From contig CALEPS010000115.1 of assembly GCA_937910305.1 (NCBI GenBank), forward strand, positions 1 to 36,040: DNA of 36,040 nt. The letters run 5' to 3'. Of this stretch, positions 9,001 through 15,820 are shown piece by piece. The stretch's first letter is position 1, and each line of letters begins with the position of its first letter. The notes under the pieces were generated by a model, which saw nothing but the letters and a program-made list of their open reading frames with translations, was not told the origin of the DNA and searched no databases. Position numbers and translations under genes: made by a program. Origin of the DNA: an uncultured Bacteroidales bacterium. GTDB lineage: Bacteria > Bacteroidota > Bacteroidia > Bacteroidales > Paludibacteraceae.

Positions 9001-11706
9001 TTTGCTATCCGCCTTGAAGGGGTATCCTACGTTGTTGACCACGTCGCAGTGTTCTACCTCTATATACGCGCGTCCGTTAGCGGTGATGATACCGTGGTCG
9101 TTGATGGTACCTCCCTCGCCCTGGTAGTCCGCCATGTTGTTGCGGATGACGCAGTTGACCATCTTCAGCTCCGCGTAACAAACCGTCCCGTCAGCATGCT
9201 TGTGCTCGCCGTTGACATAGACGGCTGCGCCTTTCGGCGAAGAGCAGTTGGTGATGACGCAGTTACGCAACTGGTTCCCGGTCATGTCGATACGTTTCTC
9301 CTGGTCTACGGTGACATTATTGACCAGCACGCCGCCACCCGCAGGAGCGGAGTGACTATAGAGGATATTATTGGTGTTGGCATCGGCGAGGGTGAAGCCG
9401 TCCACTATGGCATGCTCCACGTTGACCATGGCGATCACGTGGGCGGAGTTGTTCTCATACCCCCTTGTGCCGCCGATACCGGTGACGTTAGCCGTGATGG
9501 TTGTCACATAGTCGCGGGGATTGCGCTTGCTTGTATCCGTACCTTCCAAGCCCGTAGGATAGCCTCCATAGAGCCGCATGTGGCTCTCTACGCGCACCGC
9601 CGCTGTACGGATATTCTTATCCAGATAGTTGCCCGGACCTGCCGTGTTGATAGTTCCTTGTTTAACTAAAATCTGGACATAGTCATAACGGGTCGGTGTT
9701 CCTTTCGCCATACTGTCAACCAATGCAGGTATCATATAGTGGTGGTTTCCTCCGTCGTCATCCACCAGGTATTGGCGGAAGAACTGGATCGCCTCGCCGA
9801 TATCGCGGATAGGGTGGTCCCAGGAATAGCCTTCTTTATCCTGATAGACAAATTTCCCTTCTGAGTCGAACACGCCCTTGCGGCCCGGATCGATGAAGAT
9901 CGTCGGGATAGCGGCACCGCCGGCTCTGCCCTCCTGTCCCTGGGGCGCTATCAGGGCATAGGTGACCGGATCGGACCGGCGCACCAGAGCACCCAGAGTC
10001 GAAACAGGTCGGAAGGGGTTGGTTACTACACCATAGTCGGTATGGGCATGGAGAATCCATTGGGACACTCCCTGGATAGCGTCCGTCACCTGGACTCCCT
10101 TCTGGTCCAGCGCCGAATAGGAGGTCAGGTGCCAGATACGGGGTCCCGGGATGGCACTTAAGTTATTATCCGCCACCAGTTTTTTGAACACACCGGCACC
10201 GGGCAGAGAAGCGTCATCCCAGTTATCGGGGTTCACCGTAGGAGAGAAGAAACACGGGAAGTTGTTCGATGATCCCTTAAGGGGCAGGTTGTGTTTATCC
10301 AGCGAGAAGACCACTTCCTTCTGAACGCCTGTCCAGTCGGATATATCATGGTTCATAAACGCCGTATGATAGACGAATATCTGATGCTGGGCATCCGTCA
10401 CCTGTCGCACGGAGGCGAACTGGATATCATTATTCGTTGCGCATTTGTTGCCCCAGAAGACGGAGTTGTATATCATACCGCAATCACGGATATATATACC
10501 TCCCGACCGTCCGTGGCGTCGGCCGTAATAGGTGACATCGGGACCGATACAGTTGTTCGCCGTGACGGTACAGTGGTTGATGACGCCTCCTTCGGCGAGA
10601 TAGATACCTCCCGCCTCGGCTGCGGCTGTGTTGTTATTGATCACGCATGCGGTAGCGAAAGGCGAATAGAAACTGATACCTCTGTCCACAGGGTAGTCGC
10701 TCGGTATATGGCCGATCACCAGTCCTCCACCGCATCGCGCGGCGCAGTTGGTGATATGACTGTGTCCCACCGAGCCGTCATAGTCGATACATGCGCCTCC
10801 TCCGTATCCCTGTACGACACCTACACCCGGCGACTGGCATGTATGGATATAACAGAACTCCACCACGCCGCCTCCGTCCAGATAGACACCGCCGCCGCGC
10901 ATCGTAGCGTTACATTTCTCCACTGTACAGTTGCGCAGCTCTGCATTGCCTACCATATAGACACCACCGCCGTACGCCGTATGCTCGCGGATGGTTGTAC
11001 TGCGGGATGAAGCGTTACCGTTCCTAATCACACAGCCGTCCAGAGACGCCGGACTATCCAGAGGCTTGAAATGCGAAGCCACGCTGTCGTTAGTAGTCTC
11101 GTATTTGCCGTTTGTAGCGAACCATACCACGTGGTAGGAGCTGGCAGGGAAGGTGACGTTATACCGTCCGCGAATACTATCGTAGGCAAAGACGACCGGA
11201 CTGGGCGAGTGGTTTCCGTCCAGGATAGTCTTGTACTTCAGATCCCACTGTGCGGCTATATCTTCATCGGAGGTAGTACCTCCGTCCATTCTCGCCCAGT
11301 TATCTTTCACCAGTTTGTCGTTCACCATCTGGCGGAGGGAAGGATGGCTCTCCGGTGAGGTAGGATTGAAGCCGCCATAGACATGGATACCTCCGTATAT
11401 CTTAAACGCCGTATGGAGCATGGATCCGCCCGCCGCCTCGGTGGACTCGGTAGGCGAATAGGTACCGGCGGCAATATAGACCGAGCCGGATTGAAGGTTA
11501 TTGGCATGCAGATAGTCGCGCAGGTCGTTGATAGCGTCCTGCACCCTGTTTTTAGCCGTAGCCCACGAGCGCCCGTCGTTGCTGAAATCGCCGTCCGCGC
11601 GCACGTACCGTATAGTATCCGTCTGCGCATACGCACTCGCGCACGCGCAAAGACTCATCACTAATAATGTCAGTCCTAAAAATATGTTTCTTCTATCACT
11701 CAACAC
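1..11706 (-). CDS. Giant secreted right-handed beta-helix protein, candidate fimbria-linked adhesin (3' end outside window)
   Basis: One frame stays open for 3,902 codons from GTG 11,706 to the left edge, so the protein exceeds 400 kDa. The GTG follows AAGGAG by seven bases and lies 11 bases after the upstream stop. Residues 1-27 form a signal peptide (hydrophobic FLGLTLLV, cleavage after ASAYA). The rest is a chain of modules, each opening with a GxSWATA-like or Y-V-x-x-G-x-Y segment followed by a GG(Y/F) turn near residues 110, 710, 1,360, 2,220, 2,740 and 3,570. Each continues with repeated GGG(V/I)Y and NCxxxxN motifs, resembling chlamydial polymorphic membrane protein repeats (GGAI/FxxN) and the pectate-lyase-like fold. 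Residues about 1,490-1,705 lack these motifs and look like a jelly roll. It is the fourth gene of the pilus operon. The adhesin role is inferred from this position. The C-terminal anchor or sorting signal is not visible. Confidence 0.85.
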   Translation of the reverse strand, partial: MLSDRRNIFLGLTLLVMSLCACASAYAQTDTIRYVRADGDFSNDGRSWATAKNRVQDAINDLRDYLHANNLQSGSVYIAAGTYSPTESTEAAGGSMLHTAFKIYGGIHVYGGFNPTSPESHPSLRQMVNDKLVKDNWARMDGGTTSDEDIAAQWDLKYKTILDGNHSPSPVVFAYDSIRGRYNVTFPASSYHVVWFATNGKYETTNDSVASHFKPLDSPASLDGCVIRNGNASSRSTTIREHTAYGGGVYMVGNAELRNCTVEKCNATMRGGGVYLDGGGVVEFCYIHTCQSPGVGVVQGYGGGACIDYDGSVGHSHITNCAARCGGGLVIGHIPSDYPVDRGISFYSPFATACVINNNTAAAEAGGIYLAEGGVINHCTVTANNCIGPDVTYYGRRHGRSGGIYIRDCGMIYNSVFWGNKCATNNDIQFASVRQVTDAQHQIFVYHTAFMNHDISDWTGVQKEVVFSLDKHNLPLKGSSNNFPCFFSPTVNPDNWDDASLPGAGVFKKLVADNNLSAIPGPRIWHLTSYSALDQKGVQVTDAIQGVSQWILHAHTDYGVVTNPFRPVSTLGALVRRSDPVTYALIAPQGQEGRAGGAAIPTIFIDPGRKGVFDSEGKFVYQDKEGYSWDHPIRDIGEAIQFFRQYLVDDDGGNHHYMIPALVDSMAKGTPTRYDYVQILVKQGTINTAGPGNYLDKNIRTAAVRVESHMRLYGGYPTGLEGTDTSKRNPRDYVTTITANVTGIGGTRGYENNSAHVIAMVNVEHAIVDGFTLADANTNNILYSHSAPAGGGVLVNNVTVDQEKRIDMTGNQLRNCVITNCSSPKGAAVYVNGEHKHADGTVCYAELKMVNCVIRNNMADYQGEGGTINDHGIITANGRAYIEVEHCDVVNNVGYPFKADSKQTESDDPITCSHPEHSYHSFHGFIRVNNSLIFCNGDRPLDNRGNLGTTAKVMSVFPDGQRYVFGEYNMFDADLRLQVDSVGKVCPRGFFDPDFSYSVPADFLPAGSSFGSSLNASLPSEKNNQAIFTRTDNTDPNYPGFVNPSRNVGNSTNGDKPLYGGIVSYAPLTTNPCVNAANASYYTAVDNYDRTDNNVRSFGGDPDIGAVENTDLPLSGSVIYVTPNGAGKRDGSSWANAIAGNTVYLLDNISGPALATGDQIDPELTCDRVLDSEGNPILTTNEKYNGGWGKVWIAGKTATGKRSLTRQIHTVEKKIYIGGDNDGDEIPIGEPTDTEISNSEILSAETPSDFTPGYEYDTRYPYGEISGASRSFWRANPYHDGTDWNNASAYANAGAFIAACNSNGWINNARRERYVSGLQYAVEKASAANKTAHENTVQVWVGAGKYTDYKGYVMRDSVTVMGGFPTNKYAAPGLNERQALMSDVVSIPKSKPAADFEATDYETILQLSDVNPKQDNTHLNSEAVKYWDDDYTSEEIGDIETTQIEEVTITHPFRWIASATEVSSDYIRYPDMYMEGKAGNNVFSDRHKCDKNGSTANNITMSADEVFGGYTWASGTKVVYQYFGSPWKKTDMGNNQSWELCYQDVSGNVNYSSFGFNSSRDVLNTEGYTIDSDPRGMALSGYMSTMSAWQTMKNVPAGSYKLVIDLGAYYESYPTENNTGITFYIIASNGDMLAEQPVFCNSDKLLRYEFTFVQPTIGDLTIRMMSAPGTKHATPSNDANKRKVSMSNVHLYVEGSYEYVEEPVINDTIIASQAVVSSLSSTYTKVEANHRTTLRKRVLTMPDVCVPTYGGGGIGDPVVMGQAFDNDALPHTDRVWGPTKDLRTAATLAKQEDTHYVEYNEASWDGFTIRHGFLYDEAMAHGGGAGVNMYEGAHLRNCIVINNVSACQRVKGAGMFCDGATSTIEGCFVLNNTSTRGSASAPMDNQIFAGGLFMYEGTCFNSLFANNYSYGSSGGLGFCVGRFYNNTVAYNTAALKENSKISGGAVSLATASNPNLFVANTIIFGNNGVAIRDRATAVGNVNPFLHCYIQSEETQPNDATKQNVTNWTESNTNNYGIGNTFLNGVAPSAANTPFAADFDEEGNYVEGRAASLNDFRLRDDFYIADQAVCVNHGTEEFAVEFKQALTYKGKTESDINSSFVYKSVAAAELPNNDVAFAKRVQDCQVDMGAYEFNAAYAIRPDTTTHPGQAIFYVMFDSPGGDASADSPANAACAQKLQQVLDAAGRYKNKLMTESRYSTIDATPVAGLPKKDWTVEVWLEGDNTNCTLSELYAAWYTPTRSTKHDITSIEDNPLDYSFIIPHGVQVKGGYTSQFYHYEDAAGKKVTSTTPGATVKDERDPLSYRSVLSGKITSNTGAEGQCYHVVTFTNDLFGLNEKKMDAGDQLAPFSSLEDAENHRAVLDGLFIEDGYADSPDDEDRIGAGAVVTGYAHIRNCVIQNNTAGNYGGGLYLKPRALVSGTIIKKNTADVGGGIYIEAPAGAVADSLAHIFSTTICENSANTTAGGMWFYETNARVNSSVLWHNRANDFANVSGTFTRANDNTDYPFIYCGVESRRLEGLGNIELSPSETEGVRWDQEDPFRAILYYPIEMSSTLSRSGMTYPEWRNLMATYTTLDSIDIAGVSRTRWSLEGVKRGYQWTVDSMLVVKNNDFIEMGARALNKNFEVDVDETYIMRRLYVMHTDLLNSEAARALQDNTNTDDVSKMYRQMGSCTLNPFHRLGDAFDYIIAARKADAAKYRNARFEVYVEKGTYYPYHNAYGEQDEVRTNTFLIPEGTTVIGGINSQKPGHNYGQAGYIDKFTGTKIGNGSNVTVNVTKADNTTATYTINYALADSIRMRNENHRSMSDYNLNSIIEPWELERQTILSGNVVSGEDFTHVYHVVTVHADSAKIGPQPLRYKKADPDADWEGGTPIFSEPIAMNKTEDFDKECDLSVSARSIILDGITITGGYANQVDPADINRHKYHAKTYFRGGGIFIDGNWTESFETGNAIPNVTDPAKHNIPIIVRNCMFTDNMAGNGGAIYSNGNIHVYSSHFTQNYSQGPMAPEDTLYIPWSAGGCIAANSYCGIVNVLFDNNEARRGLYPITVKGPDEIPNADARQGFGGVLSIAENAKLRAANCHFMRNKAVAYSAVYNFKPNNEYANADDKQYVFNSIFWGNEVSNIESIDELEYKKKPSQAAIDSFKTVYKPSRSGVFHYDGAEWDRYEKLYHEYDSLYKLYTTPTEDTRYINPSTGYPDTFNINVIDKLTELRAQGDKIEGLYFCSYRRTYGPSSMRPDKEGYLMDSAEQRKYIDSRALKVPLKLNAAGDKVENYDNLFSYVKGNNNVLINRVNTAADGPNFKRPSFVAGVDGYMQNADWLLTRINITTDQGWGHLKQTVTRPILHYITKYTGAEQFDTRAEALTAAQAKNSEATDHDVYPVQGAPAASFDGVAQPDTAMFNYLAARTVARFGDTATPYMPIGSDQYMTYSRTSGEETVSGEMYRISPNPKLRVEDVYIDMGVYEYQYVQLDLNGNEVDTIWVATTQKGLKHDGLTWETPTTDLQAAIDLLMSSHNNHDKYVCFLGDADQSFAPTNVIDNRRAFVLTSNAIAPLLPDSAYADTDYAVKSISFLGGYSYDVKDAPRDPQANPTTIEMLNLGHQSQLNQLFVINDMTRIHLQANWMGEMTTRDKVAIPVIFDGITFINPYSVKDPVADDGTDIGGMVNMRGGAAIYYRWQRLYETQDEGGEGVFTPNFNKALRPDSAKVDGKKIALPKLTISNCIFKDNGARTDESKARSSAVRIDQGGGSSLIVNSLFHSNAGAPIYAKRYDVVEGENDLATVPNDVVVMNSTFALNDGHITLLSDSSRVHNSLIWLDDLANDTTTQLEFNADRWDKADNKSKPGIANRMTRNAVWGCFVDGDDTYHNDNLVSLNSDVFEGPCFADPNPSAATAEERRARDFHINPS
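6590..7245 (-). other. Jelly-roll-like, AT-rich insert within the giant beta-helix gene
   Basis: This is the segment coding for residues about 1,490-1,705 of the giant protein. It has no GGG(V/I)Y or NCxxxN beta-helix motifs. Instead it reads like a carbohydrate-binding-module jelly roll: a stretch with WELCYQDVSG, then PAGSYKLVIDLGAYYE, and finally SMSNVHLYVEG, the usual closing strand of such domains. Hand counts of 60-base lines here give 37-42% G+C, against about 52% in a beta-helix line near 9,000. The fold is inferred from the strand pattern only. Confidence 0.5.
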
Positions 11707-11717
11707 GTTTCTTCTCC

Positions 11718-12782
11718 TTAATCAACCGTTTTGACAGCCGTCTTGGTATCCAGCGGCTGATTAAAATTAAACACACCCCGTATCCACGGCACGAACACAT
11801 CGGAGGTGTCTGTTTTCTGTTTGAGCGTCAGCTCGTATCCCGCAGTCTCCTTTGTCCCATTCGTACCCATCTTCATCTGCAGCGGGAAATAATTGGGGTC
11901 TCCCTCTACGGTATAGGGGATCGTATAGAAATAGGCTCTGCCTTCCCACCATAGTCCCTCGTCCCCCGGCGAGACGATATCCGGTATGTCATATCCGGAT
12001 GAGGGCAGCTCAGGGAGGGTATTCCGCAGCGGCATGAAACAGTACGCCCAGCCGTTGAAGAGGCGCCGCGCCTCCATGTAGGTCAGTCTGACCGCCTGGG
12101 AGGGGTCGGCATTGATACGCTTGTCCTCCGCCACGGACCATTTGATATCCACCTTGGACGCTATATGATATAGCATCAGATCCAGATTGACCACATAATT
12201 GACGCTGTTGTCGAACGCGCCGTAGTATTGTCCGCCCACCTCGTAGTTATACGGCGTGGTATAGATATTATGCAAGTTATCCTGTATCTCCTGTGAAGAG
12301 ACATCTATTTTCAAATCCAATACATCGTCCAGGGTTACGATTGAACCCAACGACTTGCTGAAAGTCAGCGGTACCGGCGAAGCAATCGCATAGGTCCGCC
12401 CCTGTACATTATTGCCGACGAGCATGATATTCATCCGCTTCGTGACGCTATATATCGAGTCGCCCTCCGACATGAGTGGACCAGTATATCTCGTTGCTTT
12501 CCAGTCATTGTTCTGAAGTCTCCATTCCTCTTGATCCATAATCCTCCACTCGCCTTCCTGTTTCCAGAAGACAAAAAGATAGATATAGTTCGGCAGCGCA
12601 AATCGCTCCGTCTGCCCCGGATCTCCCATTACGCGCCGCGGGCTTTGGTGTCGCACCATTGTCTCTGCGGGCAGATAGATAGTGAACGGTATCTCCCTCT
12701 TCACCGGCTCCTCACGCTCGCATGCAATGCACACGAGCATCAATACGAATAAAATAATATGATAAATCTTCTTTGTCCTCAT
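11718..12782 (-). CDS. Fimbrial accessory lipoprotein (third gene of pilus operon)
   Basis: The product is a lipoprotein of 354 residues. I chose ATG 12,782 because it gives a compact signal peptide ending LVCIAC (lipid-carrying Cys21), follows an AAGGG ribosome site, and starts 7 bases after the Mfa2-like stop. A longer reading from GTG 12,815 would overlap the upstream gene. Just after the Cys comes IPFTIYLPAE and then SPRRVMGDPG, a basic patch. FimA-superfamily (type V) pilins are matured by an Arg-specific protease at such a site, but cleavage here is only inferred. The body is rich in aromatic beta strands with no catalytic motif. Position after the anchor gene and before the giant beta-helix gene suggests a minor or tip-adaptor subunit like Mfa3/Mfa4 of Porphyromonas gingivalis. 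Direct homology cannot be shown from the sequence alone. Confidence 0.65.
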   Translation of the reverse strand: MRTKKIYHIILFVLMLVCIACEREEPVKREIPFTIYLPAETMVRHQSPRRVMGDPGQTERFALPNYIYLFVFWKQEGEWRIMDQEEWRLQNNDWKATRYTGPLMSEGDSIYSVTKRMNIMLVGNNVQGRTYAIASPVPLTFSKSLGSIVTLDDVLDLKIDVSSQEIQDNLHNIYTTPYNYEVGGQYYGAFDNSVNYVVNLDLMLYHIASKVDIKWSVAEDKRINADPSQAVRLTYMEARRLFNGWAYCFMPLRNTLPELPSSGYDIPDIVSPGDEGLWWEGRAYFYTIPYTVEGDPNYFPLQMKMGTNGTKETAGYELTLKQKTDTSDVFVPWIRGVFNFNQPLDTKTAVKTVD

Positions 12783-12789
12783 CAAACCC

Positions 12790-13785
12790 TTAAACATCAA
12801 TCTCATGTTCGCCACCTGCCTTCCAGTCGAGCGTCACGCTTGCGCCGACGTGCGAATTAGCCAACGGCACAACCGATCCGTCCTCATGCAGCTCCACTTT
12901 GATAATCTCCAGTCTTCCCGCCAGCAGCGGATAATCGACGCTCAGCACAGTCTCCGTAACCGTATTATCCGGTTTCCGCACATATACCTTCAGCTGCCAG
13001 TATCCCGCCTCCTTTTTCGCTTCCGGCAGGAGAGCCGGTGCGGGAGCTGCAGCAGCGGAACGGGAGGGCAGTGACACCATCGCGTAGCACAGATCGGTCA
13101 GCCTCTCCGCGCGGATAAGAGAAGGGTGGTCATAGGTAAAAGAGCTATCGCGGACATCAAATCCCGTAGCGGTACCGCTGAGCACCACCTTCATATCCAG
13201 CGGGTCGATCTTTGCCGAATCCACCACCAGCGCCACCGCGCTGCTTACCATATACAGGTGGACATAATAGGACTCATCCCCCTCTTGCGCCATCTGCATA
13301 GGCAGGCGCGCGGAATAGACCGCGGTGGGGTGCGAATCCAATGTATCCCCGCTAATCTGCGCAATGCGCATCGTAGCCGCATGGTCCTCGCCCGATACGG
13401 CTATATTATGGTTGTTGAGTATATTCACCAGCGCCAGATGCATATAATCCTCGCGGGGGATATAGAGCGTATAGGATTTCTGTTTGGCGTTGATAATCTC
13501 GTTCTTATGATAGCGTAGCCGGTCCAGCTCATCGGTGGAAAAGAAGCTCATATCCAGGTCGTGCGCCTCCCCGGAGAAAATAGGAGCCATCCATTGCCGC
13601 AAGGTGTCGGCAATGGGGCGCTCTTTGATGGTAGTCAGTTTCTCGTCTATCGTCATCTGGATGTCCGTGACAAGGCGCATCTCATAGTTGAGATAATAAT
13701 CCTTGCCGCACACGCTCAGATCATCGTAGATCAAGTTGCAACCCGCGAAGAGCAAACCGAATAATATGAGTACCGGACGTTTCAT
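12790..13785 (-). CDS. FimB/Mfa2-family fimbrial anchor lipoprotein
   Basis: The 331-residue protein starts at ATG 13,785 with a short lipoprotein signal (lipobox FAGC, Cys16). The opening CNLIYDDLSVC is characteristic of FimB/Mfa2-family minor subunits in Bacteroidales. In P. gingivalis Mfa2 sits in the outer membrane and anchors and terminates the Mfa1 filament, and this protein probably does the same. Its length matches the family (about 300-330). An Ala-rich stretch (SRSAAAAPAPALLPEAKK) near residue 245 looks like a flexible loop. It follows the major pilin gene by 63 bases, a gap holding a GC-rich stem-loop. The next gene starts 7 bases after its stop, so co-transcription is very likely. 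Confidence 0.85.
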   Translation of the reverse strand: MKRPVLILFGLLFAGCNLIYDDLSVCGKDYYLNYEMRLVTDIQMTIDEKLTTIKERPIADTLRQWMAPIFSGEAHDLDMSFFSTDELDRLRYHKNEIINAKQKSYTLYIPREDYMHLALVNILNNHNIAVSGEDHAATMRIAQISGDTLDSHPTAVYSARLPMQMAQEGDESYYVHLYMVSSAVALVVDSAKIDPLDMKVVLSGTATGFDVRDSSFTYDHPSLIRAERLTDLCYAMVSLPSRSAAAAPAPALLPEAKKEAGYWQLKVYVRKPDNTVTETVLSVDYPLLAGRLEIIKVELHEDGSVVPLANSHVGASVTLDWKAGGEHEIDV

Positions 13786-13799
13786 AATCAGGCATCACC

Positions 13800-13830
13800 C
13801 CTCCCGGGCCGCGCAAAGCGCCCCGGAAGG
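13800..13830 (-). promoter_or_regulatory. GC-rich stem-loop between major pilin and anchor genes
   Basis: An imperfect inverted repeat (outer arms CCTTCCGG and CCGGGAGG on the minus strand, with further GC pairing around a TTT loop) occupies half of the 63-base gap. It has no T run, so it is not a standard terminator. Such a hairpin could stabilise the 3' end of the pilin mRNA or dampen downstream expression, so that pilin outnumbers anchor. That role is inference. Confidence 0.5.
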
Positions 13831-13848
13831 AATAATGCAGAAGTTTCA

Positions 13849-15603
13849 TTAGTCGATGTCCATTGTATAGGTATGACCGCTCAACCAAGTCATGTTAACC
13901 GAGAAACCGAGCTCCAGTTTCGGAGTACGGAGGTCAGGAATGGTGTTGTAAGCGTTCTTCAAGCTCTTCAGATTCAGCTGAACCGTAGTCGTATAGTCCT
14001 GCTTGAATACCTTGTAGCCCGTTTGGTTAGCATCTGCCGAAGCCAAGTTAGCAACTATATAGAATTTGCCGCCTTTTGGAATCAAGCAACCGTCTACACC
14101 GATGAAGTCCTCATTGGAAGTATTGGTGAACTCAACGCAGATACGTACATCTTTGTCCGTAGCAGGACCCGCTGCCGTCTCGAGAACGAGAGTAGAGTTC
14201 ATATCGGAATACGAAGTGGTTGCAGCCATGCCCGACTCGGTCATTACATTATCATAGATAGTGTAATTATTAGCACCTACCGGCGTGAAATCGAAACCTA
14301 CGTTCTTCTGGCTACCTACGAATATACCGGTGATAGGATAAGAAGCGTTATTGATTAATTTTCCAGTAGTAGTATAAGGAGGATTAGTAGGAGTGTTGTC
14401 CTCCAGCGTACCGGCAGCCAACTTAACCTGTACATCCAGACGAGCTACTGCATATTGGATAGTATCCGCAATAGCTACGGCACGCGTATTGGTGTTCACA
14501 GCACGTGAATCGGTGTGAGCTGCAAGAATAGTGCCCCATTCATTCGTGTCGTTGTACATATCCTTCTTCGAACTGTTCGAAGTCTTGATCTGGCTGTTAG
14601 CAAAATACCACAATGCAGACGGATAGGTGAACATATGCGGCAGTGCATGGTTAGCAGCGGTGTACTCAGCCTCTGAGCAGAAACGGAAAGCCGTTGCATC
14701 CCATTTGATATGAACTGCCTCTTCCGGCAGCAGGATGTTGGTCGGATATTCCTTGAGAGCATCGTTCAGAGCAACAGCATAGTCGCCTTCCGCATCCGGA
14801 CCGGTGATAGTAGCTTGAGCTGCGATAGCGTCCTTCAGGTTCGTTGCCAGCGTAGTGGTCAGCGGAACGAGAGAGTTATAGAAGTCGTGCATCAGACGCT
14901 GAACACCGTTCGAAGAAAGGGTGTGCAGTTTGCTGTACTCTACAAACATAGCTGCCATAGCAGGATCGTAGGTAGTAGGATCAGCTACATCATACTCTTT
15001 CCATGCGTGCGTACCGTCGGTAGCATTAGCCAGCGAGTTAACATAAGCAAGCAGAGCGACTGCCTTCGCGTCACCGTGAGCGGTTGCCAGGTTAGCGATG
15101 ATCGGCTCCAGATCAAAGTGGTAGTCTGCCGGTTGCTTGTTGTTGGCCGTATCGGCAGCAGCCAGAGAACCAGCCTCGAATTTGGTGCCTGATTTTGCAG
15201 ACTTGGCGTAGAACAAGAACGAAGCGGTGGTCAGAGGAATAGATACATTGGAGTAAACCTTTGCATTGCTTACAGTACCTAATGCAGAAGCTTCATTGAT
15301 GTCACCCAGATGGATGTTGTTGCCCAGACGATTGTCACCTGCCTCAATATCAGTCTGTTTAACAAACGGAACCAGGAAAATGCTGGTCATACCTTGGAAT
15401 TGCGAACGGCCATTTTTTTGTACGGTAGTACCCGGCATGCGGTTCGGACCGGACTTGATTTGATTCGGAAGCTCGATAGAGAACTCGGTCTTTACCTCCT
15501 CCATCTTTTGGGATTCCGGTGCATTTTGGTCGCCCTTACAGCCTGTAAAAGCGATGGCGCTTGTCAGCATCGCTGCACAAGCCAAAAATGTCATCTTTTT
15601 CAT
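13849..15603 (-). CDS. Mfa1/FimA-like major fimbrial subunit (fimbrillin) lipoprotein precursor
   Basis: The protein has 584 residues from ATG 15,603 (MKKMTFLACAAMLTSAIAF); an in-frame ATG at 15,615 adds four residues. The lipobox FTGC places the lipidated Cys at residue 22. A Lys/Arg-containing leader (EEVKTEFSIELP through SGPNRMPG) follows, in the place where type V pilins carry the propeptide removed on assembly. The body has the two-lobe, beta-rich pattern of FimA/Mfa1 pilins, with a helical Ala-rich insert near residues 170-270. It ends VNMTWLSGHTYTMDID, like the conserved C-terminal strand of Mfa1-type fimbrillins. Neighbours support the call: an Mfa2-like anchor downstream and a DUF3575-OmpA gene upstream. 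Its own promoter is predicted at 15,764-15,793. It could be a minor subunit, but it is first in the operon and the largest pilin-like protein here. Confidence 0.75.
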   Translation of the reverse strand: MKKMTFLACAAMLTSAIAFTGCKGDQNAPESQKMEEVKTEFSIELPNQIKSGPNRMPGTTVQKNGRSQFQGMTSIFLVPFVKQTDIEAGDNRLGNNIHLGDINEASALGTVSNAKVYSNVSIPLTTASFLFYAKSAKSGTKFEAGSLAAADTANNKQPADYHFDLEPIIANLATAHGDAKAVALLAYVNSLANATDGTHAWKEYDVADPTTYDPAMAAMFVEYSKLHTLSSNGVQRLMHDFYNSLVPLTTTLATNLKDAIAAQATITGPDAEGDYAVALNDALKEYPTNILLPEEAVHIKWDATAFRFCSEAEYTAANHALPHMFTYPSALWYFANSQIKTSNSSKKDMYNDTNEWGTILAAHTDSRAVNTNTRAVAIADTIQYAVARLDVQVKLAAGTLEDNTPTNPPYTTTGKLINNASYPITGIFVGSQKNVGFDFTPVGANNYTIYDNVMTESGMAATTSYSDMNSTLVLETAAGPATDKDVRICVEFTNTSNEDFIGVDGCLIPKGGKFYIVANLASADANQTGYKVFKQDYTTTVQLNLKSLKNAYNTIPDLRTPKLELGFSVNMTWLSGHTYTMDID

Positions 15604-15712
15604 ACTTTTTAACATTTAGTTAATTTGGTTAATAATTAAGTTAATTTAATAGTGTTTGTTTTCTGTTTTTAATTCTGTTTCGTATTTTATATATTTTTGT
15701 GGTTGTTATTTC

Positions 15713-15740
15713 AATTTACAATTTACAATTCGCAATTTAC
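15713..15740. repeat. Heptamer array upstream of major pilin gene
   Basis: Four units in a row of 7 bases: AATTTAC, AATTTAC, AATTCGC, AATTTAC. The minus-strand reading of this array resembles the plus-strand reading of the array at 15,821-15,848, so the two form imperfect inverted repeats (18 of 21 bases) around the predicted pilin promoter. Confidence 0.8.
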
Positions 15741-15763
15741 AAAGCGTCCTGGTGGCTTTTGTA

Positions 15764-15793
15764 CAAACTTAGGAGTCCGTACGGATCTTAAAA
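15764..15793 (-). promoter_or_regulatory. Predicted pilin-operon promoter with internal palindrome
   Basis: On the minus strand TAAGTTTG (15,771-15,764) fits the Bacteroidales -7 consensus TAnnTTTG. A weak -33 box (TTTT, 15,793-15,790) lies 18 bases upstream. Between them is a perfect 10-base palindrome, TCCGTACGGA (15,776-15,785), placed where a bound regulator would control RNA polymerase. About 150 bases of AT-rich leader separate it from the start codon. The -7 box is well supported; the -33 box and operator role are tentative. Confidence 0.5.
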
Positions 15794-15820
15794 CGTTGTA
15801 CCACACTTCGTAAGCCCTTT

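Noticed and set aside
121..11664. Many plus-strand open frames, up to 506 codons, antisense to the giant gene
   Set aside because: They overlap a single uninterrupted minus-strand frame with clear beta-helix motifs. They lack family motifs, promoters or ribosome sites, and their openness follows from the codon use of the opposite strand.
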